DNA of 64,000 nucleotides from Hyaloperonospora brassicae (taxonomy: Eukaryota; Oomycota; Peronosporomycetes; Peronosporales; Peronosporaceae). The stretch is taken from positions 186,001-250,000 of the forward strand of contig CANTFL010001488.1 in NCBI GenBank assembly GCA_947650285.1, written 5' to 3'. The notes beneath the pieces were generated by a model that had not been told where the DNA came from, ran no database searches, and worked only from the letters and a program-made list of their open reading frames with translations. This document shows positions 44,010-57,126 of the stretch, piece by piece. The first letter of the stretch is position 1. Each line of letters begins with the position of its first letter. The translations under genes and the position numbers were made by a program.

Positions 44010-44014
44010 TCATA

Positions 44015-44585
44015 CGATATGCCAAAGTAGGTAGCTTGTACTGTATCAGCACAAGCGGGTATTGCCCCGTTTCCCCTGTTAGCACTTCGACGTCCGTCCA
44101 AAGAACACAGACGTTCCAACCGACAGGTCCATGTTCGATAAAGAAGAGGATAGCTTTCACGTCACGCGTAACGACTTCGCCCATTGTCGCGATATCTGAT
44201 AGGCCGAGGTCGATCAAATGAGTTCTTTCTTTGGCGGACCTAATTTCACCGCCAGGCTGTTCGATATGAAAGGAAAGGAGCAGCATGCAGCGAGTGCCAC
44301 ATTCACCTAGCAATAACTTGATGCGTCATGGGACTGCTTAACATTGCTCCACGGCAAGCTCTCAGTATGTAGAAATGTTGTGAGACCAGGGCGATCAACG
44401 GTCATTTTTCAGACATCAGCAGTCCCAGTCACCTGCTTCCGGGTCGACACGCGCACGTAGACCCGAAAACTTAGAAATTGACATACCTAACTGCACGGGA
44501 GTTGAGGGGACTCGAAACTTCAATTGATCTTCGACCAGGACGACTCCATAAGGTCTCGTCTTCTCCATAAAAAGTCGTCTGATTA
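44015..44585. other. Flanking DNA between LTR and gag remnant
   Basis: No feature recognised. A minus-strand open stretch at 44005-44313 has no known domain. This may be the 5' part of the decayed element whose gag follows. Confidence 0.35.
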
Positions 44586-45192
44586 ATGAAAATGACAGTC
44601 AAGTTTGCCCTTAGACACTTGAATGGACGTGTCATGACTTGGTCCTACTGGCTCAAGCTGCACGACCTAGTTCTACTTGAAACTGAAGAGATCATTAAGA
44701 TTCGTCTCAGATCGATGCTTAATTGGCCAAGGGCAGATATTGAAGACCGACCGAGCTCCAAAAAATCAGGCAGGGTAAGCGTGACTTGCACGCATACGCT
44801 TATCACATTCGCCACCTTGCGAGTTGCATCGCAGCCAGCTCGGGTGAAACAAACGTCTGTTCTGGTCATTATGCACGGTCTTACGGATGGCCCCATCAAG
44901 ACCCATCTTCGATAGGAACTTAAAATGGTCAAAGAAGCGATACCGTAAACTAAATGGGAAGACTTCAGGCTGAGACAGTCACACGTCGTAAGGCCGATGT
45001 CGTTAACCGATACTATTATAGATCAGTGGTCCAGAAGTGATGAAAGCTCTTGCGTGGAGTTCAAATAATATGATCTCAGGATATAAATGGTCGCATGATT
45101 GTAACCGATGTCAAACAGCAGGGCATTATGCCTATGTGTGTAGTGCGACGAACCCAGAGTTACGTACAGCAGTACGTTATGACCGTCGGTAT
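44586..45192 (+). pseudogene. Degenerate Ty3/gypsy gag with CCHC zinc knuckle
   Basis: The plus strand reads a gag-like segment (FALRHLNGRVMTWSYWLKLHDL-type, broken up) and then a perfect retroviral zinc knuckle CNRCQTAGHYAYVC at 45100-45141 (C-x2-C-x4-H-x4-C). Frames are interrupted, and the element is cut just after the knuckle by solo LTR copy 2. A protease-like remnant of the same type continues beyond that LTR. Confidence 0.6.
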
Positions 45193-45631
45193 TGTAACGG
45201 GGCGCTGTTGAGTACGTACTGGTTGACCAGTACGGAGTATACTTCCACTGACAACAGTGGTCGACAGTGCCCTGCTAGGTGTTGAAAGGACACAGAGGAA
45301 GGAAAGGAGACCAAGTAGTCAGTCTAGTCTCTGGTAAAAGTAAAACTGTATCAATATAATTAAGTCCTATAACTTCTTGAATCTCTGTTGTCCTGACTTA
45401 ATTATACTAATGTAACTAAATGTATGATGACGTCTAATCACCACCCATTGCGCGCGTCTAGCAGCGATTGGTGGGTTGTAATCATCACAATATCAACCAA
45501 TGAGTAGACACTTCGGTCATCTCAACAATATCACCATGTCTGTGATATTGTTAAAAGAATATTCGACGTAATATTCTTTATTGTCAAATTGTTCTTAATG
45601 ACAATTTCATTTAACGGGCTACCCCGTTACA
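45193..45631 (+). mobile_element. Solo LTR (Ty3/gypsy-type), copy 2
   Basis: A 439-bp member of the same LTR family: it starts TGTAACGGGG and ends CCCCGTTACA, with perfect 5-bp duplications GGTAT at 45188-45192 and 45632-45636. It shares the hairpin series with copy 1; several arms changed together so that pairing is kept. It inserted into an older gag-pol remnant. Confidence 0.88.
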
Positions 45632-45829
45632 GGTATGGCAAGAAATTCCACGAGTAGCTTCCGACGCTGTTGCTATATTGCAACAGCGAGGAAAAATGTT
45701 AAAAATCGGTTGAAGTCAGTAGTATGCGGAGCGCCTTGCTGGTCCAACATAGTCTATAGAATATGCAGGTTTCTTGACAATGGTTTCTAACAGCTTACAG
45801 CTGTTTGTGCGTTGCTGCCACTTTTGATG

Positions 45830-45960
45830 AGGTATTCTATCCGATGAGGATGAATGTTCTTCTTGAAACAGGTGCATCCATAAAAGCGATGAGATTAATG
45901 TGGCAAAGTCATTAATTAAATTTTATGATATGGATCGGTGGCCATCTAATTGAGGCGCCA
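45830..45960 (+). pseudogene. Retrotransposon aspartic protease fragment
   Basis: The frame reads MRMNVLLETGASIKAMR, matching the D-T-G-A-S active-site region of Ty3/gypsy proteases with the catalytic Asp changed to Glu. It is short, decayed and separated from the gag remnant by solo LTR copy 2. Confidence 0.55.
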
Positions 45961-47689
45961 CGTACTGGTGAAAAATGGCACCAAGTGATCTGGCGATCCG
46001 ATGAGAGGCGGAAGGTGATCCCACGGAGATCGACGGACCGATCCAACGGTCGGCCAAAGGATGGACGTGGAACGGTCTGAGACGAGGCGCAGAAAGGGGT
46101 GATTTTCTTGGAACAATCTGGGACGAGTCGCAGACATCGATGATTTCCACGGTGCAATCTGGGACGAGGGACTAGATTGAACCAGAAGACCGATCTGAAC
46201 TGAGAAAGGTACTTCTGAGACCAAGCGATGCGACGTAACTCTGTGACAAAGTTGCAGCATCCAGGTGATCGAAGATACACATCACCGATCTCCAATGGGA
46301 GTACTGATTTAGGTTAATTATGGACCGATCTGGAAGTGCGGATGTTTGTGGGAGTCCGTGGGACCGTTTTTGAGAATTGTGGATGGTCCCATTGTGCGGC
46401 TAAACCCTTGAGGATGGTATCGGACCATGTGCAACGAACGGAAGAACATATAGGGCCGGATCGCACTGTGTCGATCCTCAACGATCTCGAATTGGGCATC
46501 AGATCGGTCACGTTCCCTGCTGATTATGGATATATCGATGATGGAGCTATTGGATTGTGATATACATGCTTGTTGAAGGTCCATGAGTGATGTCGCAAAA
46601 GTTCAGACCGAAAGAGACAGTGGAAGCCGGTTGAATTGACGTCGCAAAATGGATTTAGACACATTCGGCATTTGGATACTATTTTGGACTTTTCGGTACC
46701 AAAATTGGGTATTAGGTACCGCATTTGGAATTTGCTCCCTTTTTGGTGTCTAGGTACGATATCGGGAGTATTGGCGCTATCTTTGGAGCACAGGTCACGA
46801 GATTTCGACACGTGTTCAAGGGGGCGGCCAAGCTTAAAGGTGATATCGGTTTGGAGAGTGACCTACAGTTTGGAATAGGCTTAAGTATAGGATGGCTATT
46901 AATTTGGTTGGATAATAAAGCAGTTACCGTTTTTACATATAAAGCACGTCGCAGACTTCTCTTCCGGGCAGGATATTTGGCCTCCCGTCGATCAAGAGAC
47001 GTTGCACGCGCCGTGTTTCGTGTACTCACCTTGGATTGTTTGGCCAAGGTGGGGTTAAGGTAACTCAACTCAACTCAAACTGCTAGGGTAGCAGCAAACA
47101 ACGGTAAAGGAAAAGGATTTTGGTTACAAGATCGCGAGGCAGCTCAAGTGGTCAGAAGATCTGGACAAGGAGTTCAAGACAAGACCGAGCAAGACCGAAG
47201 CGATCTACAGGGCAGATCGGCACGTTTCATTTTGGCGAAACAAGCAACCGATCCACCCACATTGCGCACTTCCGGAAAGATTGGCCGATCTCGAGACCAG
47301 ATCGGACCGATCCCAACGCAATATCGACGCAAGACAACTATTTGCTGAGTGAAGATTTCCGCACAGCGAAGACCCCGATCCCGAAGACAAATCGAGATCG
47401 GTGTGATTCAAGATCGAGATCGCGACATCGCCCAAGAGTGACTGCCGCGACTCAAGATCAAGATCGCAGAACCCCGTTCGTGGTGTGAAGATTTCCGCAC
47501 CGGAAGCGAACGCTCAACCCAACCTCTCAGCGAGATCGACATCTCCCAAGGCCTTTACGAAGAGCTCAAGCCAGCCCAACCGACGGGTACACAAGGTGAG
47601 CACAAGGTTATACAGCAAGGCACGGATCGGAGTACCCCCTCCGTGAGTCGGCAAGTCTGGGCAAGTGGAAGATTGACACTCACTAAAGT
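45961..47689. other. Decayed transposon DNA without identified genes
   Basis: Includes the repeat at 46063-46172, a GGTACC-rich stretch around 46695-46755, an AACTC triplet run at 47062-47078, and a GATC/AAGATC-rich purine tract at 47130-47470 with the duplicated GTGAAGATTTCCGCAC (47350, 47485). This may be the LTR/leader region of the following gypsy relic; I could not delimit it. Confidence 0.35.
46063..46172. repeat. Degenerate ~50-bp tandem repeat
   Basis: Three imperfect units each contain [AC]GGTCTGAGACGAG/CAATCTGGGACGAG-type cores. They read as diverged tandem copies. Confidence 0.5.
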
Positions 47690-50100
47690 AATTTTGTGAG
47701 ATCGACTTTACCACATTAACAATACAAGTCGCAGCAGGTGCATCCATAAAGAGAAGCAGATATTCATTACACGCTAGAAAATTTCCGTTAAGAAATGATC
47801 TCGTCTCGTTGGATTTGGATGACAAATAAGATGTCATTCTTAATGTACGATGGATCAGTAAATACGAGACATGATCAGCTGGAAGCTTCGATTTGTTAGA
47901 ATGTCTAGTGCTTATTCATTTGAGGCCCAAATGGTGTTATATCTGGAATGGTTAAACACATGTGAAGGTGGGTGAGTGCGGTGTCATCACTTATGGTTCG
48001 GCCGTCAGTAACAATGTTTAAGACATTAGCGTAGCCGACCACTACAATTTGGAGCACGTTGCCAGCAGCTGTCTTAGAACCCAGACAGCGCCAAAGTTTT
48101 ACCAGTGAGCAATCGAGTGGACCGGGAACATGGATGCATGCTTAGTGGGTCGAACTATAGTATTATCTACCGTTTTTCTATCAGTGGCAACAAAGTAATC
48201 AAAACTTCACTGCAAAGTAATCTAGAGGATCTGGATGTTGTAGCGCTACCGTGGAATGAATACGGTAAGGAAACATTTCCCACAAATTCAATATAGAGAT
48301 TCCTTAGCATTTATTGCTGTGATAATTAACCTCAATTGCGTGAGGATACAAAGTATATGGAACAAACCGATGCATTTTTTCCTTTATAAGTAATGAAAGA
48401 ATTGTATGAGCTTATACCCTTGACCTGATAGCACCTTCAAAATTGAATTCGGATATATTTTAGCTGACCACGCCTCAAACATATACGTTCTTTGCGAGGT
48501 CTGCGTAGTTGCAAGGTCATCAGATTTGCCTATTCGTTATAGAGTACTCATACGCCATCTATATTCGATGGTCAGTAGTACTTGGTTGAAAGTACGGGTT
48601 CGCTGCAGCTCATCAACGAACAAAAGTATCCTCACTGATAACATATCTGGATGAATCGGTACACATCTTAATAATGGGAGTAGTCGAAATCAAATCCTTT
48701 TCACAATGATTGGATCGAAATTAATGATGTATTTATACACCGTACTGTGCGAGATGCCTAATAATTATGTTTATCGCCACGAGATCGATCTCAAGTCGGG
48801 GTTGAAGTACTTGGTAAATAAAGCAGTGGTCACTGCCTCGTGAATATGAAGTATCGATCGACGAGTCTCTGCCGATCGTTCCGGAGCGATTCACATAAGA
48901 TGACGACCTTTCTAAAACAATTACCGGACCTAAATTGTCCAAATGACCACGTTTAAATGGTGGATAGTGCACGCATTTGACAAATTGTATATTGCAACGG
49001 TAACAGCTTATATATCGATACGGAGAAAGAAAGTCGTCATAAACACTATGATAAAGAGTCATTCTTTTAGCTTATGGATCTATTTGATGCTTTCTATTAG
49101 ATCATTATGCGTGAGCAAAATAGACCGTGCACAACAGTGAGCAATTTACAGACATGATCTGGAAGTGACTTGCGATACTTCCAGGAAAAGCAAAATCATG
49201 TCGCTTCCAACAGATACGCATAACATTATTGTAATTATTGCGCAATTCGCACTAAGTTACCTCGAGGATACTTTTCTACATAGCCGGGCTATGGACGTCA
49301 AGACAGACGTGAAATCTCACCGGTTTTACGTCCGGAAGAATCTAATGCTTATGCGCAATCATGGATTGTACGAGAACCTGACAAATGTACATTTGAAGCT
49401 ACCTCTATTCAATTCTTACATGCGTTGTTCGTCGAAACGGCTTACGCTCTACTTTAATGAAGATCAAGGGGGTCACCGATTTAAAAGTGCCAATATATGC
49501 CAAGGTACTTTGGAAGTTGCTTGAATCAGCGGCGTATTTACACACGTATTCGCGCAATTACGCCTAGTAACCGTAAATCGATCATTAACGTTAAACAGGA
49601 AATAGAAAAGGGTCTTAAGGTGCTGAAGCCAGAATTATGTCGATAGTGTCAGTAACGATTGTTGCAATTGCATGTGTTGTCGATTGCCAATCAAGAAATA
49701 AAATTACACGTGGTCTTAGAAGCAAGTGATTTTGCGATCGGCTGTGCGTTGATGCAATACGAACCAAATGTCGCGGATCACGTCGTTTCTAACCAAACAA
49801 GTCAGTTTCACCAATTGAGCAAAATGTTTTATCGCATGAAAAGTCATGCCTTTCCATGATCTAAATCATTAGCAAAAATTTCCGTCGATCTCCTATAGAA
49901 AATACTGTATTTTATTAATATGGGCCATACATCATTACGCACAAGAGTCAACACCATACACTTCTAGGAATGAATGGAGAATGGACTGTCTTTATTAGCG
50001 GAGTTCTCCCCTACATAGAGAAAAACCAGGGAGAATGAACGTCGTCGCAGATGTGCGCTCGCGCAAATTATCAGCATTTAGTCATTGGTACTGCTTGATT
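47690..50100 (+). pseudogene. Ancient Ty3/gypsy pol (protease-RT-RNase H) remnant
   Basis: Recognisable in scattered plus frames. The protease shows AAGASIK and then DVILNVRWISKYET (47715-47900). The reverse transcriptase runs from FKWWIVHAFDKL (48950) through VSKIDRAQ to YLEDTFLHSRAMD (49250-49300), where the YLDD catalytic pair has become Y-L-E-D. Next come HGLYENL and AAYLHTYSRNYA (49360-49565). RNase H follows with EASDFAIGCALMQY (49710), where Asp is changed to Glu, and ends near KPGRMNVVAD (50020). Many stops and frameshifts show it is dead. The order and motifs match oomycete gypsy polyproteins. Confidence 0.75.
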
Positions 50101-53100
50101 GTACATAACTTCAAAAGGACGACAGTAGCGTTGTGAAGGAGTGAATTCTCAAAATTGCGGGATGAGACCCCAAACCATTCACTTTGCTGGACTGCCGATT
50201 CACAGAGGGAGTTCTCCGACGACGCCTATTGACCTTAACTTACGTTCTGTAACCGTCAGATGGCTAATCGCACTATTCGGTAGACTTGGGTAGAGATGTG
50301 GAACTTGGTCTTGATGGAGACAAAATTGGGGATCCCCGAGTGGATATGATTCACTCGATGAGCCGGTAGGTGACCGCTCGATCGACTTGGCCGAGAGTGG
50401 ACTTAGAACCCAATTATTCAGGAAGCTAGTTGCTGTTAGCCTTTTTCTGGTAGTCCCAAGGGAATGAAACACCTGACCTTTGCTAGTCGCCCTGATGACG
50501 AAGTAAGGAGGCTGATTCCAATAGCGGGTCTCGGAGGGGGTTGCTACTCGACGAACCCAAAGGCCAAGAAATTCCTGGGGGTATACTTGCACTTGGTCTT
50601 GTTACGAACTGTCTTCCACGGGAAGGGCAAAGAATTCTTTCCCCGGAACAGGCGGGCAGACCCACCAAGTCATTTTTAGTACGACCTAGTCGTTACAAGA
50701 AGATTGCAAATCAAGCAGTATAGAACATCGTCCTATCCTTTAAATTATTTACTTTTTCCTTGACTCATAATCGAATCCTGATTTGATTGGTCAGAGTATC
50801 TTGTCCTCGAGGGTCCTGAGGTCCACCATGAGGGATCGTATTTCATTCTCTGAAGTACCACGTAACTGGTACCTTTGCCACGATCCTCTCGTTCCTTGGC
50901 CCTGTCGATTCTTCTTCTCCACCGACCCTTTCGCCTCCGGGTCCCCCTGTCTCCCCGAGACCTCTTTCTGGTGTGCGTCTTCTTATCTCTCCCATCGTCG
51001 GCCTCCTGGTATCCCATTTCCAAATAGAGCTTCTTCCTAGCATATTGAATGTCTTTAAATTACTGTAAAAACACAGTATGATGTGATACATTGTACAGCG
51101 TGATCCGGCGACGCATCCTGTATTGACTCGCCTGTTCATGACTATTTGCGAGTGCATTCCTTCATGTGTGTCACGATGCACCAATAACGGCGCATCGGGG
51201 CGGTAAGAAAACTTTTTTCAAAGTCAGAAGAAACGTTACTGCACCCTTCACTACCAGATCACGCGCAAGTACATCCGTTCTTGCGAGACTAACCATCAAA
51301 AGCCTTTTACTTCCTTTAGCAGCCTCATGAGATTTCACTAGTTCTACCAGTATGTTCTATGGAATATACGATCAGGTTCCCGAGGCAACCGAAAGGATGA
51401 TCGTTTTTTGAATTTCCTTAAAAATCGAAAGCTTGATGATGTCTAGCAGTCGATCACAGTAATGTTTTGTGCTAGTGCTCTATTCAACACGTTCTTTCCA
51501 CTCAATAAACTATCGCTTAAGCTCATGTTTGATTAACCAAAATTTATATTGGATGATTGGTAACCCGAGTTGCGTTTCATTGGAACACAACGAACGATGA
51601 CTACTGTAACCACTCATTATCAGAGACAAATGGTCATTTGAAATGTAATAATCTTGACCTCGAAGATAAAATTTGATAATTCGTCACACATTTACAAGAC
51701 GAGCGATTTATTGAAAATGGTAGAATTCGGCATAAACAACTGTGACCATGTATCAATCTTGCGTACACCGTCCTTCTTGATGGGCTCACGACATCCGCGC
51801 ATCTCATCTTATTACTATGTAAATTTAGTCGGAGAAAGAAATAAAAATTATAGAGTGAAAGCATTATGTATCTTTACCATCGAACGCCGACCTTAATGTC
51901 GACGCAAAAGACACCGATGCCAGAGTGATCGTCATGTACGACTAAAAACTTGGCAATGGAGATAAAGCTTTTGCTAAATCAGATGATGCTGTTACGTTTA
52001 GGCATGGACAGCGACTGTACCAGCAAGAATGGAGATGCCTCACGAAAGAAGAGAATAACATTCCTATATTAATCGTAAGGCGCAATTATTAAAATGGAGA
52101 GGTTGTCAGCAGTAGAATATGTACTGGCATGAAAATAGTGGTCCCTACTGTGAAATAATTATCGCGCAGCTGGTGAGTTATCAAAATGGAATGAATACAA
52201 ATACGGGATATTATATGTTCTTGCTTTCGACGACCCCGACTTGATCCTTTTCTCTACTCCATACATATACAAAAAGCTAGTGAAAATCTGAGCGGCAGTA
52301 AAATCTACTGCAAACATCGGCCCACTTTTTTTCTGCGTTGAATACGCAGCGCATACTCGATGTAGCTGTCAGATGCAAAATCATTGTGCTCTTTTATGGG
52401 AGTCTCTGCTCGTACTTTTAGTGCATAACCGCTTCATACAGTAAGGAAAAAAACTTTGAAAGAAACTGATAGCTTTTCTTACGATCACGATACTGGTGCA
52501 CAGCTAGCCCTGAAGGAAAGAGACTTATAAACGTACATACATGAATTTCTGATGAGCTGCTGTCATATCGTCAAACATAGAGCGATTTGACCGTTTGCGC
52601 ACCAATTGCGAAAAAGAAAAATAGGAAGGATCCTTTGCACACTCGTTGCGATGATCCTTCACAGCTTCAGTCAGGCATAGACGCTATTTCCTCTTCTGCT
52701 TCAAGATAATCTTGTTCATTATCATTACGCAGTTTATATCAATCGAAATCGACCGATGAGCCGTTTCATGTCCTAAATCTTTCATTAAGTCTTTTGGTGA
52801 GTCCAAACGGCTATCGAAGCGTCCTAGTGCATGTTATCGTAAGCCATTAAAATACGAATAAAATTCAAACGATCTCTCTCGCAAAGTGGCGTGGGTACCC
52901 ACTATTCGTGATATGTTTGATAGCCTCGCAGTGAACAACTTTGTATGACGTTCTTGGACACATTCACCAGTTCGACAAGGCGACATGATGGTGAGAACGG
53001 CTATTAAACATTTTGCTCGTAAAGAGCTTGCAAGGTCGTTGTTCATTCTTCCATATCATAGAGGATGCACACCCTAAACCGAGATTTAGTAGGAGGAAGG

Positions 53101-54221
53101 CCACCAAAGGGGCAAGATTAGAGTCGTCAACAGAACTCGAGTAGTAATCGCCCCATGGGAGCCAGCCTCAAGCTGTCTCTGTGAGTACCAATACAATGTG
53201 CCGCGCGCCTAAGCACCTTTTTTGAACCTTATATGATCTCATTCAGTACTTTCGTATCTTCAATCTAATCCCAATGCACTCAGCGTTGTTAAATAATGCA
53301 TCCGAGATCGATACAGTGCGATGAAGTCGCGACCACAGTTCTAGTTCTACCATGTATGTCGAATGAAGGCATTTATAAAGTAGTTGTGTTCATTGCGCTA
53401 TTTTTTATTCTCACTTAGAGGCGATAAAGCCTTGACAAATTAACCAGGCAATTTTCAATAAGCTTAGCGGCCGTTCCAGACCACCAACATAAATTTCATC
53501 AAGGTGGTATCCACGGCTGATTCTTATGGTAAGACTCATAAATTACCTTACATTTCCTCCTGCGAGGTGACTTAAGAAATACAGACGTCACGATCGTCGC
53601 GATAAGTTCCATTGCTTCACCTCCGACTAGAGTCACCACCGGCATCATGGTAATCAAAGCCGTTGTTGCTAGCCACTCAAGTCGCGCTCATGAAGGTACG
53701 ATCTACGCGATCCGGAAATAAGCACACTGACGTACCAGACGGCCCACAACTTCTTAGGCGATCAGCCTTTCTAGGGTACTTACCACGATGAAGCACAAAA
53801 CTACGCCTTTTCTGTAGCCGTAACTTCACCAAAATGATGCGCGTGACTTGGATTTTGGATACTACATCTGACTCGCCAGAATAGCTAATCTCAAGTTCGG
53901 CTTGTCAACCTTGCGATGTTAACCGGAATACATTAAGCGAGGAAAACAAGTTTTTCTTTTTTCTAGAGTAATCAAATTGTGATCACTTTGTCACGCTCAG
54001 CCATAGATTATTTACTACAATGGCTGTTGCTTGAGGATAAGGGTACGGAGAAATTTCATTTCATGATGTTGACACGCACTTTAAGGAACAAATTTTTCAT
54101 GAACTTTTTTTATAATTTTCTCCCATATTTACTGGCTGAGTACATAGTAAAAGATGCCTCCTCCAAAGGTAATATACGCTGTGCTCCACTGGTTAAAATG
54201 ATATAGTAAATATCAAAATAC
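50101..54221. other. AT-rich stretch with no identified features
   Basis: More than 4 kb of AT-rich, stop-rich sequence on both strands. No gene, RNA gene or recognisable element was seen. A more GC-rich open patch at 50464-51040 has no domain. Confidence 0.45.
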
Positions 54222-54427
54222 CAGTCGCTGCAAGACGCGCGCAGCATGTGGTGAGCACGTACCTTCATTTCGGAACTTTTAACTAACGCAGTTGAAGAAT
54301 TGAAAAACGAGGTATAATAAGAAGACGTTTAATACCTATTTAACACAGCTTTCCTTTCCTGCTAAGCGTGCTCGTCTAGTAGACTCGCCTTTTGCATATA
54401 AGGTGTACCCCTACCACTAACGTTACA
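54222..54427 (-). mobile_element. Decayed reverse-oriented LTR of the TGTAACGGGG family
   Basis: Begins with CAGTCGCTGCAAGACGCGCG plus CAGCATGTGGTGAGCA and ends with GTACCCC...AACGTTACA. This corresponds to the reverse complement of the LTR core and 5' end at 43620 and 45193. The middle is strongly diverged. Confidence 0.5.
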
Positions 54428-55871
54428 TATCGTGACACCAAATGACTCTGTGGCCAGTGTATGTAGTTTCAACTGTGTGCTGCCCTGTTACAGCGCATTC
54501 CAAGCACATGTCGTGCCTACACTTAGGCGCTGGTAAAGCTTTTATTTTCAAGGCCAAATTTGTTCTGCACTGACAGCCTATTGATATGCTAGATAGAGAG
54601 ACCCCTCGCAACATCACCGCTAATCGCTTCAAAACGTGCTTGTATCGATTATTGATGTTGTGATTGCTGAAGCAAATCGACTGAAGGTTCCGAGGCACTC
54701 ACACTTTTCATTTCTACATACGCGAATCCAACCTTTTCTATAGCACCCTAAACCCGCTACATGTCGTCCGCTAACACATCTATGCCCATCCCCTATCCTT
54801 TCGAGAGTGATTACACAAGTTGCCCGTGTTTGCGTCTCGTCGGCGGAGCCTCTAGACTCGCCACCAGACTTAAAACCTTTAGAGATATGCATTTGCGAGA
54901 AAGTTTGACGAACATGTCTTAGATAAAACAAATAACATGTATGATACCGACCACAACTTAAATCTGCGATTTTAACACGCTGAGGCTCACGTTGAATTTT
55001 TATAGCGGATATATCGCAACGCCTTTCTAAAAGAATGACTAAGCTCTCAGAACCGATTGACTGGTAGAAGGAACAGGGACTTAGCGAGGCAACAAGCTAA
55101 AGTAACTACAACAATGCGAGTCAGATAGCTGTAAGAACCATGATTAGAATAGTTATTGGCTCATGCAGATTCTATTCCTGGTTCAAGATACTCAAAATTC
55201 AGCAAATTAAGTGGCACAAGGAGATCAAAGAATGTACATCAGGACTCCCTAGAAATATTCACTGTTGACGCCTTTACAAGACAATTGTCTTCTCATGATT
55301 AAATTGTAAACTTATGTTCGCTTCATTTTTATACGAGGATAAAAACCGTCTAAGTGTTTAAATATAAGATTGCCAATTCTACGGTGCGCATGTATCCTGT
55401 AACTTTTTATCGGAGGCCAAATTTGGAAAGAAAAGAATTTTTTAATTCCATTACCGCCACTTTAGCGGAGCTACACAGCTCCTTCAGTCAGAGGAAGACT
55501 TAACTCTTAACGAGCAACTTAGGTTCAGAGAACCCGACTCAGAAACTCAACAAGCTCAGAGGATTTACGGTCCCTGTTACAGGGACAACGATTCAAGAGA
55601 ATCACAGCACAGAGTGCTAAAGAGCAGCTACCTTCACAGGCGTTGCTAGCTCTTACCGACCAAAGACGCCTCGTGAGGCACGTGTCTTAAAGGGTCAAAA
55701 TGGGAACAGAACCTTATTCTCTTCATCGAAAAGAACACCTCAGAAAAACGTACTTAACCTAGTCACTAATGTTATTATTAAAACCTCCAAAAAAGATCTC
55801 TTAATTCGGTGGCTGACACACGTCAGACCTCGACAATTGGAGGAGGAGTTTCATGACCGTCTATTTACATG
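54428..55871. other. AT-rich DNA, no gene
   Basis: No supported coding region. A G/C-richer stretch at 55455-55700 contains many small inverted repeats (for example CCTGTTACAGG) and might be an untranslated transposon part. The 3' end of the LINE may extend into this region; no clear poly(A) tail was found. Confidence 0.4.
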
Positions 55872-57126
55872 TTATGATGAGCAAGATGTCTGTAAGGTCC
55901 GGAGACAGGATACTAGCGCCGGTGAAGGCACCGCATCGTGGTGAATATCGAATGCGCTCGACTGCCGTGTAGGTTCATGGCTGAGCAAATCAGTACAAGC
56001 GTATAACAGCGCCCCCTTGACGGCATGTTCTGCCGACCTGTGTTCCCGTACTGCAACCGCCCGTAGCTGCCGCATACTACGGTCCCAGAATGTCAACGCA
56101 CTCCGCAATGGAGTCGTTAATTCGGCGCGGAATACCGCTCCATTACGCTCCGTCCACAGGTGAACTTAGCAAGCAGAGCTTAGGATAAACCAGATGCGCC
56201 GGAATGTGCCCTCGGCTTCGACATAGCCAACTTGAAAACGATGCTACAAACGCTGGCAGAGATGTTGTGACACCGGTGGTGCCTGGCGATCAGCAATACC
56301 GGAAATGGTTCGATAGCCCGTACCGACCCACGCCCTCCCCGGTCCAACATTCAATCAGTTGCCACCAACAAGCTTGCGCGGTCGGTCAGTCCCAGAAAAT
56401 ATGAGCCGCCGTCTCTTTCAAACCCTTACACCGCTCGAGTTTTCTGCAGCTGTTATCAGCGGGGCGCCCCGCATGATAAAGATAGAGCTGATTTATCGCG
56501 ACCCTGTAGCAGGTCCAGACCTGGTACTCAGCCAGACTATGCGCATGTTGCCAGAGCTGCGACGGCTGTTGATGCGCAACCGCTGCAAGCCACACATCGG
56601 ACCGCGTTTGGCCTTCGAAGCGGGTGAGCCAGGCAAGGAGCGCCGGGCCAAGCAGCCTTTTATGATACTGAAATGCCTGCCGGAGGAGCGCTTTCTAGAG
56701 ATGTATGTTGGCCACGGACTCGGCACACTCCAAGGAAATCTATAAAGCAGTAGATGGGCAAGAAAAACGAGTCCCCGCGATATTCGCTGCCGCCAGAAAT
56801 CCGCCTCGCGCGTAGAAGCATACTCGAAATCGGGTATATCACCCGAACAAACAAACCAATGGAGCCCGCTGTCGCCAAGATGTAGGCGTAAGGGGGGGGG
56901 GTCAGCAGGTAGGATGCAATCGGGGGGTTTCCCGACCACCAAACTGTCACTGATACGGAACCACCGGTAATTACGCAGGGGTGAAGGAGGGTGCCGTAAT
57001 GTTAATTCCGGCGCTGCCAACCCTGAACCAACGCCGATGGCCGGAGAAGAAATCAGAATTGTGGTTGCCCAACACCGCAATTTCGGGTAAAGATGGCGTG
57101 GGGACTCGTCGTTGGACCGAGGCATG
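55872..57126 (-). pseudogene. LINE ORF2 C-terminal region, broken
   Basis: Beyond the RT stop the minus strand keeps reading in broken frames. CKGLKETAAHIFWD followed by TGA is a CCHC-type motif in which the final Cys codon has become a stop (~56386). The segment PTAQACWWQLIECW and a Trp/Arg-rich end continue to about 55872. A C6-9 run at ~56890-56900 has probably shifted the frame. Confidence 0.6.

Noticed and set aside
19000..56000. RXLR or Crinkler effector genes
   Set aside because: No short frame combined a signal peptide with an RXLR-dEER or LFLAK-type motif.
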